From Chionoecetes opilio (taxonomy: Eukaryota > Arthropoda > Malacostraca > Decapoda > Majidae): DNA of 64,000 bases. Made by a program: the position numbers and the translations under genes. Within the stretch, counting starts at the first letter, position 1. Every line of letters begins with the position of its first letter. Shown in pieces: positions 10,786 to 20,844 of the stretch. Below the pieces are notes generated by a model. That model had not been told where the DNA came from, ran no database searches, and was given only the letters and a program-made list of their open reading frames with translations. The stretch is from assembly GCA_016584305.1 (NCBI GenBank), contig JACEEZ010006350.1, forward strand, positions 25,001-89,000. Reading direction: 5' to 3'.

Positions 10786-12096
10786 CTAACTTCCCCGTCT
10801 AGTCATGCCGATAACGGCACCAGATTGTCCTGACGATGATGTACGTAGATTGACGACGTCCCTTTTTCCGCCCACTTTGATTTGATTTGTCTCACAGTTC
10901 ATTATCATTTCGGCTCTTTTCATAGAAGATCTACTCAGCAACAATGGTAAATTACAGTTCACCACATCAGAGGTCACATTGGCACGCATATTCCCTATAC
11001 AACAGGGAAACGTAACTTTCTTGAAGGAAGTCGCAAAAATACCATTGCCAAATGTGAAGCTGGAATTAGAGCATTCCTCTTTCAAAAGTCCACGCTCATA
11101 TTCAGTCAACCCATTTACATACGCTTTGAGCCAACGTGAACCACACACAGTGTTTGTACAACCTGTATCAAGGACGGCACACCCCTTCGATTCACTCACT
11201 AGTTTCAATAAATTGTCCTCGCTATCTTTATCATTCACATAGCCCACGAATAAGTTCACTGGTTCCTCAACGTACCCACCATAGCCTCCTTTGTTTTCGT
11301 AGGCGTCAGGGCAATCACCTGCCCAGTGATATATGGATTCACACATAGCACATTTGGATATTGTACCATGTGCCCACATAGGGTTTTTCTTCCTCCTATC
11401 CTGTCTTTGACGTCCACTATTACCACGCCCACGGGCATAGCCTTGCAGTCCCCGCCAACCACGTCTACCTCGACTGGTTCCGCCCACATATAAGGCTTCC
11501 TCACTTTCACCAACATTGCCCTCATTTCCCACAAACAAAGGTTCTGATTTTATCTGTATGTGGGCGCTCGGTCCCTTTGCACCACTCGAAAATATTCGGT
11601 TGAGCGTCGCCTTCATATTATCGTATGTAACCACCTGTGTTGCTGACATGACTAATTGCTTCTCTCTTTCCTCTAACAAACATGAAGCCAATAACATAAA
11701 GGCCAACACCGAATCATCAAGCTTCAATCCCTGCTTTGTAACCCCATGGTACGTATGTTCAAACTCTGACACAAAGTCCTTAATTTCTGCTCTCTCTTTT
11801 CCCCGTAGGCTATATAAAGCCTCAAATGCTGCAAATTTCCTTCTTCCTTCATCGACCAAAAACACATCATCCAGTCTCTTCAGTAACACTTCCACGCCAT
11901 CCTCTGCCTCCAACTTGGTCTTATCAATTTCCGACGATGCACTTCTGGCCCGCCCGGAAAGTGACAGATGTATCGCCAGCGCCCGCTTCCGTTTTTCAAT
12001 TGCGGTAAGCCTGCACCACACACCTACATCCTCCTTCCACATTTCGTATTCTTCATCACGCTCCAATTTCGGAGGCCACTTCAGTGAACACGGCAT
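10786..12096 (-). CDS. Copia gag-protease
   Basis: One open frame of 436 codons begins MPCSLKWPPKLERDEEYEMW. It contains a Copia-type gag, an Arg/Gly-rich stretch, a zinc knuckle CAMCESIYHWAGDC (C-X2-C-X4-H-X4-C), and a protease with catalytic VLDTGCTNT. The protein would package element RNA and cut the polyprotein. It ends at 10786, where it runs out of frame with pol. The start lies 33 bases inside the 5' LTR boundary, close after the primer-binding site. Confidence 0.85.
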   Translation of the reverse strand: MPCSLKWPPKLERDEEYEMWKEDVGVWCRLTAIEKRKRALAIHLSLSGRARSASSEIDKTKLEAEDGVEVLLKRLDDVFLVDEGRRKFAAFEALYSLRGKERAEIKDFVSEFEHTYHGVTKQGLKLDDSVLAFMLLASCLLEEREKQLVMSATQVVTYDNMKATLNRIFSSGAKGPSAHIQIKSEPLFVGNEGNVGESEEALYVGGTSRGRRGWRGLQGYARGRGNSGRQRQDRRKKNPMWAHGTISKCAMCESIYHWAGDCPDAYENKGGYGGYVEEPVNLFVGYVNDKDSEDNLLKLVSESKGCAVLDTGCTNTVCGSRWLKAYVNGLTEYERGLLKEECSNSSFTFGNGIFATSFKKVTFPCCIGNMRANVTSDVVNCNLPLLLSRSSMKRAEMIMNCETNQIKVGGKRDVVNLRTSSSGQSGAVIGMTRRGS

Positions 12097-12115
12097 TGGT
12101 GCAGTTGTGAACTAC

Positions 12116-12128
12116 GCTCTGCTACCAA
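12116..12128 (-). promoter_or_regulatory. Copia primer-binding site
   Basis: Directly after the 5' LTR, in element sense, is TTGGTAGCAGAGC. This is close to the TGGTATCAGAGC initiator-methionine tRNA type common in Copia elements. Confidence 0.7.
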
Positions 12129-12336
12129 TGTTAATAATCCTAGACACAACTGCACTCACTGCGCTCTGAGGACCAACTGTCGCTTCCCTCCAGTGACTCC
12201 ACGTTGTCTGTCTTGTCACGTGATCACCAGTGATGACGTCATGAGCCAGCTGATGATATGGCAGTCTGCCATTGGTTCACGCCGTGGCGGGCGTGTACAA
12301 ACAAGTGGATGTGCTAACACACTCGCTATATTAACA
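12129..12336 (-). repeat. Copia 5' LTR
   Basis: 208 bases, partner of 7497-7704. Confidence 0.93.
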
Positions 12337-13046
12337 AACATTATCCGATCATACCAAACCAACACATCCTCCAACTTCTTCGTCAAAGCCCATATCTCAG
12401 AACCATACAGCAAAACTGATCATATACATGCTTCAAATACTCTTCCTCTGGTTTTCAGTGGAATACTCTTGCTTAGCAGCAGTCCCGCGATCTCTCTCCA
12501 CTTCATCCATGTAGTTGTTACTCGTGTTCTTACTGCTCTCTCCACTCCACCCTCGCTATCTAACATGTCACCAAGATAACAAAACTGTTTCACTTCTTCT
12601 ATTACATCACCATTCATTTCTATAGATTCTACCTCTTCCTCTTCTGGCAGCCCCCTCTGTTGATTCTTCTTATACACACTGGACAGCAGAAATCTACCAC
12701 CCTATGCAGGTTTCCTACTCCTGCCTACTCCCGAACATCTGTTATGGCACCACTTGTTACATTCCTTGCATCGAATAGTTTACTCCTACTCCACTATCGC
12801 ACACTCCACAGGGAAACATTCCCACTTGTATATTTTGCTCTATTTTCTTGCCTGTTACCATCATCTTTGTCTTGGACATATTCACCTTCAGACCTCTTCT
12901 CTCCATTGCTTGCTTCCAATCTATAAATCTCCGTTTAACTTCCTCCTTTGTCTCAGCTGTCAATATTAAAGCATCTGCATATAGCAGCTCCCATGGATCT
13001 CCTGTTCAGCATTCCTTTGTGGCCTGTTCAAAACTCATAGTGTACA
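12337..13046 (-). pseudogene. RTE-like LINE, upstream half split by Copia
   Basis: Reading leftward, 12963-12757 encodes the post-catalytic RT stretch FIDWKQAMERRGLKVNMSKT. The same motif occurs in the plus-strand copy at 56550-56650. Then 12677-12216 encodes KQFCYLGDMLDSEGG and LLYGSEIWALTKKLEDVLVW, the thumb/connection region. It continues in 7496-7125. The 5' end is cut at family E element 13053. Confidence 0.8.
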
Positions 13047-13214
13047 TATATACATAACCCTCGTTTTCCCGGACTATTAAAGGGGAGCACTGGTCCGGGA
13101 ATCACAACAGTCTGAGGCCATTACCCACCCCCGGACATTTATCATACTCTGTCCGGCAACCGCCAATATCAACTACCCCGCTGCGGACTTTTACATCACT
13201 TTGTTATTGTTGTT

Positions 13215-13835
13215 TGTTGTTGTTTTTAGGGCTGCGAGGATCCCTTGGGGAACACTATGAGCCCTGGTGATGTCCTATGATACTATCACAGGCGCTGTAG
13301 TTGACCTGTCTTCCTCAGGAAGGCACAAGTGAGGCGGATGACAGCGTGTTGCCGGGAGGGGGGGACGCCAGCCGCCGCCAGCAGGGTGGGCAGGTCACAG
13401 GTGGCAACATTCAGGGCGAGGAGTTGTTAGAGAGTAACTAACCGTGTAGTTAGCACTACACGGTGAGAGTGGAAGCACGGACACTGCAGCAGAAAGTGTA
13501 CAATAGTCTCCGGAACATTCCTGCACCAGGGACAGTGGGGATCAGGGGACTGACGGAGGCGGTGCAGGTGAGCTTGTGAGTGTCGTGTGTCCCAGGCGGA
13601 GGCGGGCGAGGGTGACATCCAGGATGCGGGACTTTTTCCTTATCCACGGCTGGGGGGAAGATTCACTGCGGTATTGGCCCATGGAGGTGATGCGGAGGGC
13701 ATCACCGAGCGTGTTGTTCCAGGTGGAGCGGCGACTCGGGAGATGAGGCGTTTGACCGCGGAGAGCGGCAGAGGGAAGGGGGTTGTGTTTACTTCTGTTA
13801 AGGCCATCTTGGCCTTAACACCTTAGACACTGTCG
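13215..13835 (-). pseudogene. LINE with terminal RNase H, 3' fragment
   Basis: This matches the 3' end of the LINE at 15627-16418. The open piece contains LHRLRQSPDPHCPWCRNVPE and FLLQCPCFHSHR, the cysteine/histidine segment after RNase H. The 3' tail is AAC-rich (GTT-rich on the plus strand). It is truncated at both ends and frameshifted. Confidence 0.75.
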
Positions 13836-13900
13836 GTAGCACTCATACATCATGTGCCATACAATACATACATATAACATACAAAACATGGTTTAATATA

Positions 13901-14531
13901 CAGTGTCCGCAAAAAGTATAGAGCGTTAGCCATATAACTCAGTGGCAAAAAGCACCACCAAGTATGTGGGCTTGGCAGCCAAGTCGTGTTGCCAACAGGA
14001 ACCAACTTTTATCTGATAACTCAGACATATATAGAAGGGAAACTGGAGTCACAGTTTCCCGCTCAGTGCTCACTGAGCTGCCTTTGAGAGGGGTTCTGTG
14101 ATGCTTGCTCCCATACCATGACACTCTAATTTGGCTTGTCAGTTTGTTGGTACTACAACTTTTGTACCCACACATCCAGATGGCTCCAACCAACCTTAGT
14201 ACTGAGAAAAAGGCTCGTATTTTGGCCTGGAAGGTGGAAAATGTGTCAACAAAAGAAATAGCCTGACGCACAGGCCGTGGGGAGAACGCCATTCGGCGTC
14301 TTGTTTCTACGGCTCACGGCCTCCCTGCTAATGTCGAACCACCAAGAAAACCAGTCCCTGGAAGCCCAAAGAAGACTTCAAAGGCCACTGACACTCTCCA
14401 GCGACGTGAAGTAATGAAGGATCCAAAAACCACATCAGGTGATTTAAAGAAAAGGCATCTGAAACTTCTCTCGAAGGAGTTGCAAAAAGAACAGTTCATG
14501 GCAAAACGCTCTATACTTTTTGCGGACACTG
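13901..14531 (+). mobile_element. Tc1-like deletion derivative
   Basis: Inverted ends CAGTGTCCGCAAAAAGTATA bound 631 bases with TA on both sides. The interior keeps only the front of a transposase. It is nested in family E. Confidence 0.88.
14180..14510 (+). pseudogene. Tc1-like transposase N-terminus
   Basis: The frame begins MAPTNLSTEKKARILAWKVE, the first helix-turn-helix of Tc1-type transposases. An in-frame TGA after KEIA interrupts it. It continues with GRGENAIRRLVSTAHGLP and the linker PGSPKKTSKAT. The catalytic domain has been deleted. Confidence 0.8.
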
Positions 14532-14815
14532 TACATGTACAGGTAATAACAACATATGATTGCAAGGTGTACTTACAATAGATGTGAACATTACATTATA
14601 ATTGTAAACAATAAGACCGCTGAGCAGGCTGCCAGCTGGCGGGAGGCCCGGACACTGACCAGGGATGACAGGAGACGCTCGGACCGCCGGACAACTTTGT
14701 CGATTTACGGACTGGACCAGGCATTTGTCCGGGACTCTGACATATCCCCGGACCTCGGATTTTGACTGGCAAATCCGATATCCGGGAAATGGAGGTCCGG
14801 GAAAACGAGGGTTAA

Positions 14816-15433
14816 CCCCTTCACTGCGGATATCAAATTCATAGGCCTACCCCCCTGTGCGGCAGGTTTAATTAAAATATAAAATAATTACTGATCATAT
14901 TTTAAAGTGCCTAAATGAATAGGATGCTCATTCCATACCAGAAAATCTATGTTTCGTCTTGGTGGAGGCTACCAGCTAAGTGAAGAGTTACGTCAAAGTG
15001 CAGCAACAGGGCCGTGACCGTGCTGCCAGACGCACAATGAAACTACTTACTACTCAACATAATACAGCTTATTTTGGTACATAAATGCTTCATTCATGCA
15101 TTCATTCATTCATTCATACTTCTGTTTTATATCCATCATGAATATATTGAATATCTTGACTATTTAGCCTCGCCATTGAAGTAGAGGGCGCGACAGTGTC
15201 AACACGTCGTACTGTACCGCTTGACCTTATTAGTCATACTAACTCACGCAAGCAGAAAAAGAGGTTCTATTATATCGCAACACTTGACACTGTTGCCATA
15301 CAAGCCTATCACAACGAATATTTACCCATAATATCATTGAGCGCGGTTTAAATACAGAAACCATATATGTACCAGCCGCAGTGAACCCTTAAATAGCTGA
15401 GAGACCGTATTTGTACCAGCCGCAGTGAAGGGG
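14816..15433. mobile_element. piggyBac-type MITE
   Basis: 618 bases lie between two TTAA sites (14812-14815 and 15434-15437). The inverted ends are CCCCTTCACTGCGG. TTAA duplication plus a CCC start is characteristic of piggyBac. The last about 35 bases of the right end are partly duplicated just inside it. It inserted into the right end of family E. Confidence 0.85.
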
Positions 15434-15450
15434 TTAAGTGTACTATATAA

Positions 15451-15451
<1 letters not shown>

Positions 15452-15499
<48 letters not shown>
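15452..15499. repeat. (AT)n microsatellite
   Basis: A TA tract that ends exactly at the TA target of family F. Confidence 0.95.
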
Positions 15500-15502
<3 letters not shown>

Positions 15503-16538
15503 GAGAACCTCGTTTATCCGGCACCCTCGGGGGGGAGCGCATGCCGGATAACTCATTTTGCCGTTGTTTTGAGTTACTCTTATGGAATCGCCCAAAATCC
15601 CAATAAATACTGTGTTTTCTGGAGGTTGTTGTTGTTGTTGTTGTTGTTGATTTAGGGCTGCGAGGATCCCTCAGGGAACACTATGAGCCCTGGTGATGTC
15701 CTATGATGCTATCACAGGCGCGGTAGTTGACCTGTCTTCCTAAGGAAGGCACAGGTGAGGCGGATGACGGCGTGTTGCCGAGAGGGGGGAACGCCAGCCG
15801 CCACCAGCAGGGTGGGCAGGTTAAAGGTGGTGACGTTCAGGGCGAGGAGTTGAGACTGTAGCACTACACGGTGTGAGTGGAAGTGCGGACACTGCAGCAG
15901 AAAGTGTTCAATAGTCTCCGGAAAATTCATGCACCAGGGGCAGTGGGGGTCAGGGGACAGACGGAGGCGATGCAGGTGAGCTGTGAGTGTCGTGTGCCCC
16001 AGGCGGAGGCGGGTGAGAGTGACATCCAGGACGCGGGACTTTTTCCGTATCCACGGCTGGGGGAAAGAGTCACTGCGGTATTGGCCCATGGAGGTGATGC
16101 GGAGGGCATCGCCGAGTGTGTTATTCCAGGTGGAGCGGCAGACCCGGGGGATCAGGCGTTTGGCCGCGGAGAGCGGCAGAGGGAAGGGTGTCGTGTTTAC
16201 ATCTGTTAAGGCCATCCTGGCAGCAGAATCAGCCACCTCGTTGCCTGGGATACCAGCGTGGGAGGGAACGCACTGGAAGGCGATCTCCCACCCCTCGTTG
16301 GTAAGGTGAAGGGCCCTCTGGATGGTGTGGACGAGGGACGTAGAGGATCGTGGATGACGGGAGAGGAGGAGGTAGAGTGAGGAGGGAGAGTCTGTGTAGA
16401 CCACAGCCTTGCCCAACTAAATTTCTGCCGATTTTCTCAGTTTTTGAAATAATTATACTTAATTAATGCCTGGGTCGATTAGTGCCGTTGTTTTGAGGCT
16501 GCCGTTGTTTTAAATGCCGGTTAAATGAGGTTCTCCTG
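15500..16538 (+). mobile_element. Family F TA-target DNA transposon
   Basis: The ends CAGGAGAACCTCGTTTATCC and its inverse (ending TTCTCCTG) are flanked by TA. Most of the interior is an inserted LINE 3' end (15627-16418). No transposase is visible. It is probably Tc1/mariner/pogo by its ends and target. Confidence 0.8.
15627..16418 (-). pseudogene. LINE with terminal RNase H (I-like), 5'-truncated
   Basis: A 234-codon open frame (16416-15712) begins inside an RNase H domain: VVYTDSPSSLYLLLSRHP, then the FQCVPSHAGIPGNEVADSAA box. It then runs into the zinc-like segment CPWCMNFPETIEHFLLQCPHFHSH and a conserved tail. RNase H would remove RNA from the cDNA hybrid. The 3' tail is an (AAC)n run (GTT on the plus strand). 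RT and endonuclease are missing. The frame itself is undamaged, so insertion is probably recent. Confidence 0.85.
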
Positions 16539-16556
16539 TATATAAAAGGTGATATA

Positions 16557-18190
16557 CAACTGACCCTCGATTTAACGGACCTCGGTTTAACGGACTTCGG
16601 ATTTAACGGACTCCATCTGCGTAACAAATTTGCGGGCAAGAATGGCATGCCAGACCGCTTATCGCCGCTCTAATTGTCAACTCAACATAATTGTATTACT
16701 TTCTCCTTTAACTTTGGAATGCTTCGGTTTTAAGGAGTTTTGATGTATCAGATATTAAGATATATAAGGAAGGAGCCCGTGTTGCTAGTGATTTAGTGGT
16801 ATCAGGTGTGTATTGTCTAAAATAGTGACTATTAATGTTATGGGGTGGTCGCTGCAAGACTGTCTCCCTGTCACCTCAACACCATAAATCACCCTAATTT
16901 AAGGTGACACGCAGTGCTACACTGACCTAAATAGTGACATGTGTATAGAACAGCTCATCACAACCATATATATATAATAATTAGCAATAGTCATGGTAAT
17001 AAGCAATACCTTTGACAGCCACGGCCTGCGTCTGGCTTGTAATCATTTGTTTACTTTTCACTAGCCAGACGGTGAGAGAAAACATCAACATTTTATGGAT
17101 AACTCATCACTTTACGGGAGACTTTTTCTTCCTTTTATAAGAATATAAGAACATAAGAAAATAAGGAAGCTACAAGAGGCCGCGAGGCCTACACGTGGTA
17201 GTTCCTGTCACCTAACACTACTTACATCCACCTTTCATCCCCATCCATGAACCTATCCAGCCCCTCTTTAAAGCTCCCTAATGACTCCGCACTAACTACC
17301 TGTCTACCGAGTCCATTCCATTCATTCACCACCCTATTTGTGAACCAGTTTTTCCCTATTTCCTTTCTAAATCTACAATTTTCCAGCTTGAATCCATTAC
17401 TTCTTGTTCTACCCTGGTTAAATCCTGTAAGAAATTCTCCTACCTCTCCTTTATTAAATCCCTTTATCCACCTCAAAACTTCTATCAGATCGCCCCTTAC
17501 TCTGCGTCTCTCGAGTGAGTGTAACTTTAATAACTTCAATCTCTTCTCATAACTAAAGTTACGCATCCCTTGTATCATTTTGGTCATCCTTCTCTGCACT
17601 GTTTCTGCAAATGTTTTATCTCATTTTGGGGTGATTATAATGTCTCATGATGCTGTTGCTGCTGCCGCGGCCACGCTGCCAGGCGTGGATGAGTGCCTTG
17701 TAAGTATTTTCATATCTTTACTCATATGTATGAATAATAGCAATTAAAATGCGATTAAATGTCTACATTCACCTAGAATAATGATATTTCATAGCATACC
17801 AAGCAGTAATGACCGAGCCTGGAGACTTACTACCTCTCCTAATACCAGTCCCGAACAGTCGTGGGCGAGTGTGCCAAATCCCTGATGTAGCGCCAGTCAC
17901 TGTTTACCTCCCAACATAGCTACACGGTCTGGTTGTGTTTGTGATTATTTCTCATTTATTTCACAGCGTGTAGGAGCAGACCAAATCCAGCATGTAGTGC
18001 CAGTCACTGTTTACCTCCCAACATAGCTACATGGTCTGATTGTGTTTGTGATTATTTCTCATTTATTTCATCATTTTTCCTGTGTTTTTCCTATATCTTC
18101 ATACCCTTTGGAAAATACCCTCGCACTAACGGAAAATCTGCTTTAACGGACCACTTCTTCCCACTTTTAGTCCGTTAAATTGAGGGTCAA

Positions 18191-18193
<3 letters not shown>
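16557..18193 (+). mobile_element. Family D Tigger-like element, copy 2
   Basis: It starts CAACTGACCCTCGATTTAAC and ends with the inverse GAGGGTCAACTG. It contains a LINE fragment at 17137-17605 and a tandem pair of about 115-bp units (17885-18075) also present in the other D copies. No transposase remains. Confidence 0.78.
17137..17605 (-). pseudogene. CR1-like LINE 3' fragment
   Basis: A 125-codon frame (17599-17222) encodes the very end of a LINE polymerase protein: FSYEKRLKLLKLHSLERRR, then LIEVLRWIKGF and VVNEWNGLG. The 3' tail is a short tandem of TTATGTTC units in element sense. It is 5'-truncated and lies in family D. Confidence 0.82.

Positions 18194-18194
<1 letters not shown>

Positions 18195-18285
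<91 letters not shown>
18195..18285. repeat. (AT)n microsatellite
   Basis: About 90 bases of TA repeat bridge the right end of family D and the left end of family B. Confidence 0.95.
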
Positions 18286-19293
18286 CAGGGAGGTCCCGAA
18301 GATACGAGCAGTTAGGTTCCACCTGGCATACTCGTAAAGCGAAATCTCGTATAACGAAACACATAACTAATGGTAAAATATAGGTTTGATTCCAGGACCC
18401 CATCAATAAAAAAAAAAAAAAAAAATAATAAAAAAAATATAAATAAAAGAAAGTTTTTCAAGCTAAAATAAATTATAGCAAACACAACAAACACACAGCG
18501 TCTATATTACCCACACTGTACTACCTATTCTGTAGAAAAAGCATTCTAAAAGAGAAAATAGCACACAAAATAACATAACTGCACATTAATTAAACATAAA
18601 ACATGCATAACAAGCAAAAAAGACGTTGTAATGTAGGGGACGCCGCGTGATACAAGAGAAAGTAGTGTAGCGGTCCTAAGGTTGGGGCCGCACACCTGCT
18701 AATTACCCACAAAGGTCAGGCCGCGCCATATGCTTAATTACCCTTCAGGTCACGCCTTGCTAGGGGTGACCTGACTGCGGTCCCAAGGTTGGGGCCGCAC
18801 ACCTGCTAATTACCCCTAAATGTCAGGCCGCGCCATATGCTTAATTACCCTTCAGGTCACGCCTTGCTAGGGGTGACCTGACTGCGGTCCCAAGGTTGGG
18901 GCCGCACACCTGCTAATTACCCCTAAATGTCAAGCCGCGCCATATGCTTAATTATCCTTCAGGTCACGGCTTGCTAGGGGTGACCTGACTGCGGTCCCAA
19001 GGTGGGGGCCGCACACTTGCTAATTACCCCTAAATGTCAGGCCGCGCCATATGCTTAATTACCCTTCAGGTCACGGCTTGCTAGGGGTGACCTCACTGGG
19101 GTCAACCAAATCCCCTTTTGTGCAGCCCGGGAGTGGTAGGGCGCGCATTTTGAACTTGATAATTTTACTCACCCCAGTTTGAATGTTGTATCATTGGATT
19201 TTCGATCTCGTATATTGAAAATAGACCCTAATTTACACATCTCGTATCATCGGATTCTCGTATACCGAATGCTCGTATAACGGGACCTCCCTG
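18286..19293 (+). mobile_element. Family B TA-target MITE, copy 1
   Basis: Inverted ends CAGGGAGGTCCCG bound 1008 bases with TA flanks. The interior carries four tandem 107-bp units (18670-19096). Five other copies lie in the window: 20154-24445, 24552-26286, 29500-30386, 33437-34214 and 49154-49916. Confidence 0.9.
18670..19096. repeat. 107-bp tandem repeat in family B
   Basis: Four units start near 18670, 18777, 18884 and 18991. Each holds a short imperfect palindrome with arms AGGTCAC and GTGACCT. Confidence 0.92.
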
Positions 19294-19305
19294 TATATAT
19301 ATATA

Positions 19306-19397
19306 CACATAAACCTTGATTTCCCGGACCTCCATTTCCCGGATATCGGATTTGCCGGACAAAATCCGAGGTCCGGGGATATGTTGGTCTCGGGCAA

Positions 19398-19432
<35 letters not shown>

Positions 19433-19951
19433 TTACATTTAAATGCCTGGTCCTGTTCGTAAATTGACCCAGTTGTCCGGCGGTCCAAGCGTCTCCTGTC
19501 ACCCCTGGTCAGTGTCCGCGCCTCCCGCCAGGTGGCAGCATGCTCAGCGGTCGTATTGTTTACATTTGGGCACACAACATTCACGGTTCACCTGCACTGC
19601 CTCCGTTAGTCCCCTGACTCCCACTGCCCCTGGTGCAAGAACATCTCTGAGACTATTGAACACTTTCTGCTGCCTCCCGCCAGGTGGCAGCATGCTCAGT
19701 GGTCATATTGTTTACATTTGGGCACACGACACTCACGGTTCACCTGCACAGCCTCCGTTAGTCCCCTGACCCCCACTGCCCCTGGTGCAGTAACGTCTCT
19801 TGAGACTATTGAACACTTTCTGCTGTGCCTCCTGCCAGGTGGCTGCATGCTCAGCGGACGTAAAAGTCCGCGGCGGGGTAGTTGATATTGTCGGTTGCCG
19901 GACAGTAAATACTAGAGTAGAATAAACCTCTAGGGGTAGGTAATGGCATCG

Positions 19952-20026
<75 letters not shown>

Positions 20027-20098
20027 TTGCGATTCCCGGACTTTTGCAGTTCCCGGACCAGTGCTCCCCCCTATTAGTCCGGGAAATTGAGGTTTGTG
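19306..20098 (+). mobile_element. Family E DNA transposon, copy 2
   Basis: The ends CACATAAACCTTGATTTCCC and the inverse GGTTTGTG are flanked by TA. The interior holds two near-identical blocks (about 19470-19680 and 19676-19860) containing a scrap of the RNase H-type LINE 3' end (GTTCACCTGCAC...CCCACTGCCCC). An (AT)n tract lies at 19958-20013. Confidence 0.8.
19958..20013. repeat. (AT)n microsatellite
   Basis: A pure TA tract inside family E copy 2. Confidence 0.95.
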
Positions 20099-20844
20099 TA
20101 TATATATATAGTATATATATATATATATATATGTAGTGTATATATATTATATACAGGGAGGTCCCGTTATACGAGCATTCGATATACGAGAATCCGATGA
20201 TATGAGATGTGTAAATTAGGGTCTATTTTCAATATACGAGATCGAAAATCCAATGTTACGACATTCAAACTGGGGTGAGTAAAATTACCAAGTTATTTAC
20301 TAAACTAAATTACAAGTTATTTACTAAAATTATAAACATTTACTGACTATATGATTTTACCTAAGGTTGTACGATAACACTGGTCGACAAAAAAAAATCG
20401 AAGATATGGTTCTGGACTAAATGAAGCTGATTATAGGTAAATCGACCCTGCTGAACTCGAATCTGATGTTCAATTAACTCTATCACGTCCAGTTTTTGAG
20501 AACCAGACGCAATTCATGAAAAAATATGGGTAAAATCAGCAGAAATAGGTTTCACCAATGTTTTCATTTTAAACTCTTAATCTTTTCTTTTCTCAAGCCT
20601 ATTTAGGGCAGTGCAGTGTTTTTGAGTCAGTGTGGTTTGTGCAGTGAGCAGGGGAGGGTGTGCGCGCTGCGTATTGGCGAGGGGAGGGGTTAGCAGGCTG
20701 TGTAGTACATTTTTACCTACTGATCGTACAGCTATTGACATATGTTTAAACATTTTCTTTTTCTTTGCAGATATGATGTGTTTGATTTAGTGGAATCCTA
20801 ATTTTAGTTGGTTTACCGTATATAGTACCTTGTACCGGGCTGTG

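Larger units (their letters stand above)
7497..12336 (-). mobile_element. Copia LTR retrotransposon, structurally complete
   Basis: This 4.84-kb element has 208-bp LTRs at both ends, starting TG and ending CA. It has a primer-binding site next to the 5' LTR, a purine tract near the 3' LTR, and coding in Copia order: gag-protease, pre-integrase, integrase, reverse transcriptase, RNase H. The LTRs differ at 6 of 208 positions, all transitions. The flanks carry an approximate 5-bp duplication (ATGTA versus ATGTT in element sense). It is inserted in an RTE-like LINE. Stops between coding blocks suggest it is recently dead. Confidence 0.92.
13053..14815 (+). mobile_element. Family E DNA transposon, copy 1
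   Basis: The left end CATAACCCTCGTTTTCCCGG has an inverse at 14795-14815, and the last bases appear to lie beyond the piggyBac-type MITE (15438-15440, before TA). The interior holds a minus-strand LINE fragment (about 13215-13835) and a Tc1-like element (13901-14531). Other copies are at 19306-20098, 50376-50948 and a partial one at 48951-49124. No transposase is seen. Confidence 0.75.

Noticed and set aside
18670..19096. Regular repeats resembling a CRISPR array
   Set aside because: Direct head-to-tail 107-bp units without unique spacers, inside a eukaryotic MITE.
20830..20844. Upstream TTG as start of the transposase-like ORF
   Set aside because: Non-ATG start in a eukaryote; the ATG at 20845 directly precedes the Cys-rich domain.
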